From: UBA6109 sp035366835 | Lineage (GTDB): Bacteria > Desulfobacterota > Syntrophia > Syntrophales > UBA6109 | Length of the DNA stretch: 32,290 nucleotides | NCBI GenBank assembly: GCA_035366835.1 | Contig: DAOSIS010000036.1 | Coordinates: 1-32,290, forward strand | Direction: 5' to 3' | The notes under the pieces: model-generated | Seen by the model: the letters and a program-made list of their open reading frames with translations, nothing else | Told to the model about the DNA's origin: nothing | Databases searched by the model: none | Shown: positions 15,731 to 22,628 of the stretch, one piece after another | How positions within the stretch are numbered: the first letter of the stretch is position 1 | Layout of the letters: each line of letters opens with the position of its first letter | Position numbers and translations under genes: made by a program

Positions 15731-16891
15731 ATGCCCACGGACGTCAGAAGAAACAAAAAAAAGATCGCCGTCGTCATTCCCAAGTACGGGCTCGTGGGCG
15801 GAGCGGAGCAGTTCGCCGCCGAATTGACGGAAAGAATCGCCCGAAACGATGTCTACGAGATCCACGTTCTCGCCAACCGCTGGAAGGTCCTGTCGGACCG
15901 CGTCACGTTCCACAGGATACCCATCATCTCTTTCCCGAAATTCCTGACAACGGCCGGCTTCGCGTGGTTTGCCGACAGAAAGATCCGCGCCGAGGGCTTC
16001 GATCTCGTCCACGCCCACGACCGGATCTTCAGCGCCGACGTCTTCACGATGCACGGGATCCCCCACCGGCTCTGGATCGAAGAGGTCCGCAGGAGACGCC
16101 TCAGCCTCTACGACCGCGCCACCGCGCGCGTGGAGGAACGCCTGGTCCGCAATCCCCGCTGCCGGCTCTTCCTCGCCGTCTCCAGCCTGGCCAGGGAGCG
16201 TTTCCTGAGGGCATACCCGGAGGCGACGGCGGTGGAGGTCATGCATCCCGGCGTCGATCTCGACCTTTACGAGAGCCCGCGAAAGCATGCCTCCCGCGGG
16301 GAAACGCGCCTTCGCTACGGGATCGGGCCCGCGGAAACCGTCATCCTCTTCGTGTCCATGAATTTCGAAGTCAAGGGCCTCGACCACGTGCTTGCCAGCC
16401 TGTCCGCCTTGAGATCCCGCGAACCCTCGCGCCCCTGGCGCCTGCTGGTCGTCGGCCGGGGGAACCTCCGGAAGTACCGGCAGATCGCCGAGGGACTGAA
16501 GATCAAGGATCGTGTCCTCTTCACGGGCGCCCTGGAGCGTGAAGAACTGGTCCGCATGTACTGGACGGCCGACCTCTTCTGCATGCTCTCGGAATTCGAC
16601 ACTTTCGGCTTGACCGTCCTCGAGGCCATGGCTTCGCCGCTGCCCGTTGTCGTCAGCGCCCGCGTGGGGGCAAAGGATCTGGTCAGGGAAGGGGTGAACG
16701 GGTTTGTCGTGGAGCATCCCGGGGATTCCGGAGCCACGGCCGATATCTTCGCGCGCATGCTCGATGGGAATCGGAGGACGCAGATGGCAGGGGAAGCCCT
16801 GCGCACGGCCCGCATGCACAGCTGGGAAGCCGTCTCCCAACGGATGCTGGCGGTCTACGAACGGCTGCTCGCGCCCCGCGGCAGGGGCTGA
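15731..16891 (+). CDS. GT4 family glycosyltransferase
   Basis: This is a 386-residue GT-B glycosyltransferase. The N-terminal domain starts KIAVVIPKYGLVGGAEQF, the glycine loop that binds acceptor and donor. The C-terminal domain has RLLVVGRGN, then LFTGALEREEL, and the EX7E-type motif DTFGLTVLE with aspartate in the first acidic position. It is a retaining transferase expected to add a sugar to LPS core or O-antigen at the cytoplasmic membrane face, similar in layout to WaaG-like enzymes. It follows the ligase gene by 18 bp with a GGAAGG ribosome binding site. Donor and acceptor cannot be named. Confidence 0.88.
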   Translation: MPTDVRRNKKKIAVVIPKYGLVGGAEQFAAELTERIARNDVYEIHVLANRWKVLSDRVTFHRIPIISFPKFLTTAGFAWFADRKIRAEGFDLVHAHDRIFSADVFTMHGIPHRLWIEEVRRRRLSLYDRATARVEERLVRNPRCRLFLAVSSLARERFLRAYPEATAVEVMHPGVDLDLYESPRKHASRGETRLRYGIGPAETVILFVSMNFEVKGLDHVLASLSALRSREPSRPWRLLVVGRGNLRKYRQIAEGLKIKDRVLFTGALEREELVRMYWTADLFCMLSEFDTFGLTVLEAMASPLPVVVSARVGAKDLVREGVNGFVVEHPGDSGATADIFARMLDGNRRTQMAGEALRTARMHSWEAVSQRMLAVYERLLAPRGRG

Positions 16892-16969
16892 CACGCCGGA
16901 CCGCGTTCCCGGCGGTTCCCGCCGAACATTCCCGTTGAAGATTCTCCCCCGATCCGGTATGCATGCCCC

Positions 16970-17941
16970 ATGACCGAGCCCACCTGCAAGAGCCGGAATG
17001 CCGGCGATTCCCAGCCGCCCGACGTTTCCATCGTGATCGTCTCCTACAACACGGCGGATCTGATCGGCAGATGCCTGGAATCCGTTTTTGCCTCGCGCGA
17101 TTGCCGTACCGAGGTTTTTGTGGCGGACAATGCCTCTGCGGACGGCAGTACCGGCCTCATCCGCACGGGCTTCCCGCAGGTCCGTCTCATCGCCAACGCA
17201 GACAACCGCGGATTCGGGGCCGCCTGCAATCAGGGGCTGTCGCTCTGCCGCGGACGGTACGTGCTGTTCCTGAACCCCGATGCCTCCCTTCAGCCCGACG
17301 CCCTGAGCCGCGCCGTCTCGGCGATGGACCGCAGTCCCTTCATCGGCCTGGCCGGCCTCAGGATTCTCAACCCCGACGGCACGCTTCAACCCTCGGTTTC
17401 CTACCGCTACCCCGGCCAGAGACACTGCCGGGATGAATTGCAGGATCTGCCGGGACGGATCGCCTGTGTCCTGGGGGCGGCGATGCTTGCCCGCGCGGAC
17501 ATCCTTCACGGCCTTGGCGGCTTCGATGAGGATTTCTTTCTCTACGGCGAGGACCAGGACCTCTGTCTTCGCATCCGCAGAAAAGGATACGAAATCGGCT
17601 ATGTGAAGGAAGCGGTCGCCGTTCACATCGGCGCGCAGAGCGAGCGTTCCACCGCACCCGAAGATCTCATGCTCCGCAAGATCCGGGCCGAGTATCTTTT
17701 TTACGAAAAGCATTACCGGCCCGACACGGTGGGACGCATCCGGAAGGCGGAACTTCTCAAGGCCCGCTGGCGCCTGCTGACATTGAAGCTGTCCGGGCCC
17801 TTCACGAGGGACCGTGAAAAGACCCGGGCAAAGGAAACCCGGTACAGGCTGATCGCTCGTGAGGCAAAATCCCCACACCGCAGTGAAGGTCCGGAGCAGC
17901 GCCTCTCCCGCGCCGGACATTCCCGGGGACAGACGATATAG
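16970..17941 (+). CDS. family 2 glycosyltransferase (WbbL-like)
   Basis: This is a 323-residue GT-A transferase of the rhamnosyltransferase (WbbL) type. VSIVIVSYNTADLIGRCL opens the domain, VADNASADGS follows, ANADNRGFGAACN is the subgroup signature, and FLNPDAS (about residue 101) stands for the DXD motif. GEDQDLCLRIRRKGY holds the catalytic acidic cluster. The last ~60 residues are basic and probably unstructured. The start has no strong ribosome binding site; ATG at 16970 is chosen by domain position. The 78-bp gap before it contains a short GC-rich inverted repeat. It should add a deoxyhexose or hexose to the growing glycan. Confidence 0.85.
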   Translation: MTEPTCKSRNAGDSQPPDVSIVIVSYNTADLIGRCLESVFASRDCRTEVFVADNASADGSTGLIRTGFPQVRLIANADNRGFGAACNQGLSLCRGRYVLFLNPDASLQPDALSRAVSAMDRSPFIGLAGLRILNPDGTLQPSVSYRYPGQRHCRDELQDLPGRIACVLGAAMLARADILHGLGGFDEDFFLYGEDQDLCLRIRRKGYEIGYVKEAVAVHIGAQSERSTAPEDLMLRKIRAEYLFYEKHYRPDTVGRIRKAELLKARWRLLTLKLSGPFTRDREKTRAKETRYRLIAREAKSPHRSEGPEQRLSRAGHSRGQTI

Positions 17942-18005
17942 ATCTGGAAATCACGTCCCATCCCTGCTATGAAATCGCCGACGCGGCGATGCCCGGGGAC
18001 GATTG

Positions 18006-18027
18006 CCCCTGGGCTTGCCCCGTGGGG
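18006..18027. repeat. degenerate REP-like palindrome
   Basis: CCCC-T-GGGC, TT, GCCC-CGT-GGGG forms an inverted repeat with unequal inner bulges around a GCTTGC centre, the complement of the GCAAGC core of the other palindromes. It sits in the 122-bp gap between the WbbL-like gene and the next methyltransferase. It is a weaker member of the family, so the assignment is tentative. Confidence 0.4.
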
Positions 18028-18063
18028 AAAGAACCGAATGAACGATCGGCGGCATTGAATCGA

Positions 18064-18888
18064 ATGGAACGAACTCCCGCTTCCTGCATGATCTGCGGAG
18101 AGACCCGGCGGGCGCTCCTCGTCGAAAAGGACGGCTGGACCGTCTACCGTTGCGAAAAATGCAGGCTCGGCGTCCTGGATCCCCGGCCCAGTGCGGAAGA
18201 ACTGAAGAGCCTGTACGCGGAGAACTACTTCGACGATCAGTACGGTCGCGGACTGGCCGTGGGATCGCCGGAGATGAAGCGCAGGATTTCCCAGGAAGAC
18301 CACCGGGTGAAATTCGTGCGGCGCCATAAGAAAAAAGGGAAGATCCTGGATATCGGCTGCGGCATGGGATATTTTCTCTTCGCCTGCCGCATCGCGGGCT
18401 ATGACGTAGAGGGCGCCGACATCTCCGACCACGCTGCCGCCTATGTTTCGAAGGAACTCGGCATCCCCATCCGGACGGGCGGCATCGAGACCCTGTCTCT
18501 TCCGGAAGGCTCCCTCGACGTCGTGACCATGTGGCATTTCCTCGAACACGTGCCGCGTCCGGCGGAATATCTCGAAAGCGCCCGCCGCTGGCTGCGTTCC
18601 GATGGTCTGCTCGTGATCGACGTCCCCAACTACCTGGGCACGGACGGGCGGAAGAACGGGACGAACTGGGTCGGGTGGCAGTTGCCCTTCCACCTGTATC
18701 ATTACACCCCCTCGTCGCTCTCCGCCCTCCTGGCCGCGCACGGATTTGAAATCGTCGGGAGCAAGGATTACCACTCCGAATATGTCAAGAACCGGCTGAA
18801 GAGGATCCCCGTTGTCGGCCTCTTCGCGCGGCTCGTTGCGAAGTGCTATTCGGGGACCAGCTATGCCGTTTCGGCAAGGAAGCGTTGA
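18064..18888 (+). CDS. zinc-ribbon-like class I methyltransferase
   Basis: This is a protein of about 274 residues. Residues 8-40 hold two Cys pairs (CMIC and CEKC) followed by LGVLDPRPS, the zinc-ribbon-like lead common to O-antigen-locus methyltransferases. A SAM-binding Rossmann core follows: ILDIGCGMGYFLF as motif I, VEGADIS as motif II, and VTMWHFLEHVPRP as motif IV, then IDVPNY. It likely methylates a glycan or lipid-linked sugar. I chose the ATG at 18064 because it starts just before the Cys pairs. An upstream ATG at 17989 would run through a repeat. Neither has a clear ribosome binding site. The next gene starts 10 bp after its stop. Confidence 0.75.
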   Translation: MERTPASCMICGETRRALLVEKDGWTVYRCEKCRLGVLDPRPSAEELKSLYAENYFDDQYGRGLAVGSPEMKRRISQEDHRVKFVRRHKKKGKILDIGCGMGYFLFACRIAGYDVEGADISDHAAAYVSKELGIPIRTGGIETLSLPEGSLDVVTMWHFLEHVPRPAEYLESARRWLRSDGLLVIDVPNYLGTDGRKNGTNWVGWQLPFHLYHYTPSSLSALLAAHGFEIVGSKDYHSEYVKNRLKRIPVVGLFARLVAKCYSGTSYAVSARKR

Positions 18889-18897
18889 GCAGAGACC

Positions 18898-19848
18898 ATG
18901 GAAGATTCTTTCAGCATCCCCTCCCCACTGGCGAAAGGGTTCGGCGAAAAGGGCTTCAGCTTCCGGCATCTGGAACTGGCCGGGATCGACAACAGCGGGG
19001 TCATCGCCGTCAACGATCCGACCATCGCCGAGCAGGAAATCTGCCTTTTTTCCGAGGGCGTATCCTCGGGGCAGGAATACCTCGACCGCTTCCACCGGCA
19101 CATCGAGGAGGCTTCGCGGAACCGCCGGCCCTTTCCATGCGCCAGATTCGCCGACGGCGAATACGCTTTCTACGCCGAATCCCTAGAGTGCAACGGCCTC
19201 TACCGCCAGGCCGAGTCGGTGTCCGCCATCCGGGAAGTCCTGCCGATGCACGTCGCAGCCCTGAAGCAGCTGTCCGCGATGGGCCGGATCGCCGCCCTCA
19301 TCTTTCCCGGCAATCTCGGGGGGCGCCGCAGCGCCTTCAAGCGCATACTCCACCCATGGAAGAAGGAACCTTCCGCAGCTTCCTTCCTGGAATTCCTCAA
19401 TCGCAACGGCATAGAGTTTTCGGCCGGCAATTACCTGCCCTTCTACGTCGTTTACGCCTGCCTTTCATCGGCGGATTTCCGGCGGTCCCTCGATGGGAAA
19501 CATGTCTGCATCGTCAATTCCGATTACGACGAAGGCAATTGCCGGCGCTGGTTCGAGCGCGCCGGGAGCCGGCCGCGCCTCACGTTCGTGTCGATCGCGG
19601 CGGAATACGTCGCGACCCGCTGGTCGTCCATGAAGGAAGATGTCCTGGGGAAGGTCCCCGCCGATGCGGACCTCTGCCTCGTCGGCGCCGGCGTCGGCGC
19701 CCTGCCGGTATGCGTGGACGCCGCCGTGCGTTTCTCCATTCCCGCGATCGACGCGGGACACGTCCTCAACATGATGAACGGCCGCGAAGACAAGTCGAAC
19801 GGCATGCGGCTCTACACGATCTGGAAGGAACCGGCGAGCGGTGGATGA
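18898..19848 (+). CDS. GT-D-fold glycosyltransferase-like protein
   Basis: This is a 316-residue protein of the DUF1792/GT-D type. The diagnostic short motif is RFADGE (residues 83-88, the DXE that binds metal and nucleotide-sugar), and the C-terminal part has LVGAGVGALP and IPAIDAGHVLN, matching the conserved end of the domain. GT-D enzymes were described as a separate glycosyltransferase fold in streptococcal adhesin glycosylation. Finding one in an O-antigen-like locus suggests transfer to the glycan. The first ~55 residues are not recognisable. It is 10 bp from the methyltransferase and overlaps the next gene by 8 bp, so the three genes are one unit. Confidence 0.65.
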   Translation: MEDSFSIPSPLAKGFGEKGFSFRHLELAGIDNSGVIAVNDPTIAEQEICLFSEGVSSGQEYLDRFHRHIEEASRNRRPFPCARFADGEYAFYAESLECNGLYRQAESVSAIREVLPMHVAALKQLSAMGRIAALIFPGNLGGRRSAFKRILHPWKKEPSAASFLEFLNRNGIEFSAGNYLPFYVVYACLSSADFRRSLDGKHVCIVNSDYDEGNCRRWFERAGSRPRLTFVSIAAEYVATRWSSMKEDVLGKVPADADLCLVGAGVGALPVCVDAAVRFSIPAIDAGHVLNMMNGREDKSNGMRLYTIWKEPASGG

Positions 19849-21004
19849 TCCTCTGAAAACGCTGCGCAGACGATTCCGTGCCTGGAGAAGCGAATCGCGG
19901 CTCCGTCGTGAATTTCGTACCTATCAGGAAAAGTTTGTTCTGCGGGGGCTTTCCATTCCGGACGAAACGCAGGTAAGCCGGATCATCGGGGAGAGGTTTC
20001 CCGGCCTGTCGCCCCGGGCGAAAGGAACTCTTCGCACCATAGCCGTCTATCATCACTACAACTGGGAGAATCACTCCCTCCTTCCTTCACTGCAAAAATT
20101 CGGTCCCGTACGCCATTACGATTGGGGGGCGCGGTTCGACCACAGCCGGGAAGAATCCTGGCATGCGTCCGTCAAAAAAGAAATGAACCGTGATCTCGCC
20201 GAGCGGGTCCGCTCCTGGATCGATCGGGACGGGGCCGATGTCATCTTCACGTACCTCTCCGGCGCCCTGGTTTCCCCGGAAACCCTTCGCGCCCTGCGGG
20301 ACTGCGGCGTTCCGTTGGTCAACCTCTCCCTCAACGACAAGGAGAATTTTGTCGGAAAGATCCGCCGGGGCCTGGCGATGGGTTCCCGCGACATCTGCCG
20401 CTGCTTCGATCTGTGCTGCACGAGCACGGAAGACGCCTTGGCGAAATACGTCGTCGAAGGCGCGGTCCCGCTGTATCTGCCCGAGGGGGCCAACCCGGAT
20501 GTGCACCGGCCCCACGATCTGGCGAAGACTGTGGACGTCTCTTTCATCGGCCAGTGCTACGGGAACCGGCGCGAGACGATCGAGCGGCTGCGGCAGCGCG
20601 GCGTCGCCGTGGAAGCGTACGGCCACGGCTGGCCGGCCGGTCCCTTGTCTGCGGAGGAGATGGTGCGGATGTACTCCCGGAGCCGCATCAACCTGGGGTT
20701 CGGGGGAGTCATGGGCCATCGGGAAACCTACTGCCTGAAGGGAAGGGACTTCGAGATCCCCATGAGCGGCGGGCTCTATCTGACGGAACACCATCCGGAG
20801 CTGGAGCGGGTCTATGCGGTGGGAGAAGAGATCGTCACCTACAGCGGGTTCGACGATCTCCTGGAGAAGATCCGCCGCCTCCTCGCCGACCCCGCCGAGG
20901 CGGAGCGCATCCGGTCGCGGGGATACGGCCGCGCGCTCCGGGACCACACCTGGGAAATGCGCTTCGGGAAGGTCTTCCGTCTGTTGGGGCTGCTGGCGGA
21001 ATAA
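19841..21004 (+). CDS. CgeB-like glycosyltransferase
   Basis: This is a 387-residue protein with a basic N-terminus and a C-terminal half like the CgeB/Glyco_trans_1_2 family: VDVSFIGQCYGNR, then MVRMYSRSRINLGFGG, then KGRDFEIPMSGGLYLTE, then the EIVTYSGFDDLLEKI helix region. These are GT-B-type transferases of poorly defined specificity. The start is GTG at 19841, overlapping the upstream stop by 8 bp. It is the last gene of the plus-strand assembly operon and converges on folD with a 4-bp gap. It probably adds a sugar to the surface glycan. Confidence 0.75.
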   Translation: MDDPLKTLRRRFRAWRSESRLRREFRTYQEKFVLRGLSIPDETQVSRIIGERFPGLSPRAKGTLRTIAVYHHYNWENHSLLPSLQKFGPVRHYDWGARFDHSREESWHASVKKEMNRDLAERVRSWIDRDGADVIFTYLSGALVSPETLRALRDCGVPLVNLSLNDKENFVGKIRRGLAMGSRDICRCFDLCCTSTEDALAKYVVEGAVPLYLPEGANPDVHRPHDLAKTVDVSFIGQCYGNRRETIERLRQRGVAVEAYGHGWPAGPLSAEEMVRMYSRSRINLGFGGVMGHRETYCLKGRDFEIPMSGGLYLTEHHPELERVYAVGEEIVTYSGFDDLLEKIRRLLADPAEAERIRSRGYGRALRDHTWEMRFGKVFRLLGLLAE

Positions 21005-21008
21005 CCGG

Positions 21009-21854
21009 TCAGGCCGCTGAAGCGGCCTGGAGCGTGTTGCGGAGCAGCATCGCGATCGTCATGGGGCCGACGCCCCCCGGAACGGGCGTGATATACGAGG
21101 CCTTCGGCGAAACCTCCGCAAAGGCCACGTCGCCCAGCAGCTTTCCGTCCGCGCCGCGATTGATCCCGACGTCGATGACGACCGCGCCCTCACGCACCAT
21201 GTCGCCGCGGATCATCTGCGGCCTGCCCGCCGCGGCCACGAGGATATCGGCCTGCCTCGTGATGCCGGCCATCTCCCGTGTCTTCGTATGGCAAAGCGTG
21301 ACGGTCGCGTTGCGGGCCAGCAGCATGAGGGCCAGCGGCTTGCCCACGAGGTTGCTGCGCCCGACGATGACGGCGTGACGGCCCTCGATCCCGATGCCCG
21401 TGCGGTCGAGCAGCTCGATGACGCCGGCGGGGGTGCAGGCCCGATGGGCAGGGCGCCCCGAGAAGAGGCGCCCCACGTTGTACGGATGCAGTCCGTCCAC
21501 GTCCTTTTCCGGGCGGATCGCCTCGATGACCGCGTCGGGGCGGATCTGCTTCGGAACGGGAAACTGGACGAGGATTCCGTGGATGGCGCTGTCGCGGTTC
21601 AGGTCGTCGATTCTCGCCAGGACTTCCCGTTCCGGAACATCGCCGGGAAGCGCGAATTCCCGGGAGAGAAATCCGGCTTCCTCGCAGGCGTTCTTCTTCC
21701 CACGGACGTAGATGCGGGATGCCGGATCGTCGCCAACGAGGATCACGGCGAGACCGGGCGTGATCCCCCGTTCCTCTTTCAGCCTTGCCGCCGCCTCCCG
21801 GACCTCTGCGCGAACGGTGGCGGCGATGCCCTTGCCGTCGATGATGGCTACCAT
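21009..21854 (-). CDS. folD: bifunctional methylene-THF dehydrogenase/cyclohydrolase
   Basis: This is a 281-residue FolD, which interconverts 5,10-methylene-THF, methenyl-THF and 10-formyl-THF in the cytoplasm. YVRGKKNACEEAG (residues 49-61) carries the catalytic lysine (Lys53), VQFPVP and RACTPAGVIELL follow, GRSNLVGKP is the NADP-site signature, and PVPGGVGPMT closes the protein. Length is normal. The ATG at 21854 lies 5 bp after the upstream gene's stop; the longer frame runs into that gene. In an anaerobe it can serve purine synthesis or the methyl branch of the Wood-Ljungdahl pathway. Its 3' end contains a perfect inverted repeat (21010-21029). Confidence 0.97.
   Translation of the reverse strand: MVAIIDGKGIAATVRAEVREAAARLKEERGITPGLAVILVGDDPASRIYVRGKKNACEEAGFLSREFALPGDVPEREVLARIDDLNRDSAIHGILVQFPVPKQIRPDAVIEAIRPEKDVDGLHPYNVGRLFSGRPAHRACTPAGVIELLDRTGIGIEGRHAVIVGRSNLVGKPLALMLLARNATVTLCHTKTREMAGITRQADILVAAAGRPQMIRGDMVREGAVVIDVGINRGADGKLLGDVAFAEVSPKASYITPVPGGVGPMTIAMLLRNTLQAASAA
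21010..21029. terminator. inverted repeat at convergent gene ends
   Basis: CAGGCCGC, TGAA, GCGGCCTG is a perfect 8-bp stem with a 4-base loop inside the last codons of folD, directly after the CgeB-like gene's stop. With only 4 bp between the convergent genes this hairpin is the only visible candidate to end transcription from either side. No T-tract follows, so the call is weak. Confidence 0.3.
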
Positions 21855-21859
21855 AGATG

Positions 21860-22387
21860 CTATTTCACCTGATATTCCTTGATGAGCGCGATGACCTTTT
21901 TCACCTCGTCGTCGGGCAGCTTGCCGCAGTACATGTAGCGGCAGATCCGCTCCTTGTCGACGACCACCAGTGTCGAGGAATCGGGTTTGAGCCCCCACAG
22001 GTTCACGAGGGTGTGGTCGTAGTCCATGAGGATGACGGCGCCTGTCTTTTCCTGCTTGCTCTTCACGATCGACTTGATGATGAAGTTGGGCTTGAACGTC
22101 GATTTCAGATCGGCGATGCCCAGCCCCTTGTAATTCTTGTCGCGTTCCAGCCCCGGATCGGCCTTCAGGGCGTCTTCCGCGTGGGAATTCGTGTCCTTTT
22201 CATCGGGATCGACGTAAAAGATGGAGAGCACCTTGCCCTTGAATTCCGGAGAATCGAGGGAATATTCCTTTCCCGTCGGATCCTTGAGCTGAAATTCCGC
22301 CACCTTGTCGCCTATCTTGAGTTCAGCGGCGACGGCGCCGACCGTCCACAGCAGCACCAGCACTACGGCAAACCATCCCTTTTTCAT
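21860..22387 (-). CDS. YtfJ-like periplasmic redoxin-fold protein
   Basis: This is a 175-residue protein. Residues 1-21 form a signal peptide (KK, hydrophobic core, AVA-A cleavage site), so it is exported. The mature part resembles the YtfJ family: LKIGDKVAEFQLKD at the start, GKVLSIFYVDPDEKD for the thioredoxin-like strand, then SSTLVVVDK and a C-terminal helix. No CxxC redox pair is present, as in YtfJ itself, and the function is unknown. AAGGAGAG precedes the ATG at 22387. It is co-transcribed with folD (5-bp gap) from the strong promoter at 22451-22479. A functional link to FolD is not evident. Confidence 0.75.
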   Translation of the reverse strand: MKKGWFAVVLVLLWTVGAVAAELKIGDKVAEFQLKDPTGKEYSLDSPEFKGKVLSIFYVDPDEKDTNSHAEDALKADPGLERDKNYKGLGIADLKSTFKPNFIIKSIVKSKQEKTGAVILMDYDHTLVNLWGLKPDSSTLVVVDKERICRYMYCGKLPDDEVKKVIALIKEYQVK

Positions 22388-22450
22388 CGGCCTCTCCTTT
22401 CTTCCCCGAGCCTCCACGATACCTCCCTGATACCGGCCGGCTCGCGGGGC

Positions 22451-22479
22451 ATTATAGGGAAAATGCCCGGCACGATCAA
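22451..22479 (-). promoter_or_regulatory. strong sigma70-type promoter for ytfJ-like/folD
   Basis: On the minus strand TTGATC (22474-22479) and a perfect TATAAT (22451-22456) are separated by exactly 17 bp, ending about 60 bp before the ATG at 22387. This is the best-matching promoter in the window. Confidence 0.75.
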
Positions 22480-22566
22480 GGGGATTGTCGGCGCAATCCG
22501 GCATCGAGGAGGGCACCGTCTTTCCGCCGCCGGCAAAACCGGGAGGAGAGCGCCGTCATCTCTGGA

Positions 22567-22596
22567 TTGCATTGGAAAATAATCGCCCGCTATGTT
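22567..22596 (+). promoter_or_regulatory. candidate sigma70 promoter for acyl-CoA operon
   Basis: TTGCAT (22567-22572) and TATGTT (22591-22596) are separated by 18 bp. Transcription would start at about 22603, right at a hairpin (22601-22621), and the first ATG is at 22629. The spacing is acceptable and the position is right, but neither hexamer is perfect. Confidence 0.45.
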
Positions 22597-22600
22597 AAGA

Positions 22601-22621
22601 GACCCCCAAAAACAGGGGGTC
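22601..22621 (+). promoter_or_regulatory. 5'-UTR hairpin over the ribosome binding site
   Basis: GACCCCC, AAAAACA, GGGGGTC is a perfect 7-bp stem. The 3' arm contains the only G-rich sequence able to act as ribosome binding site for the ATG at 22629, so folding would hide it. It would also sit at the very 5' end of the transcript from the proposed promoter. Confidence 0.5.
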
Positions 22622-22628
22622 TGGAACC

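Noticed and set aside
15236..17920. Very long minus-strand open frame (894 codons) opposite the ligase and glycosyltransferase genes
   Set aside because: It runs antisense to three well-supported genes, its composition is Gly/Arg/Asp/His-rich without domains, and it is explained by the high G+C third positions of the genes on the other strand.
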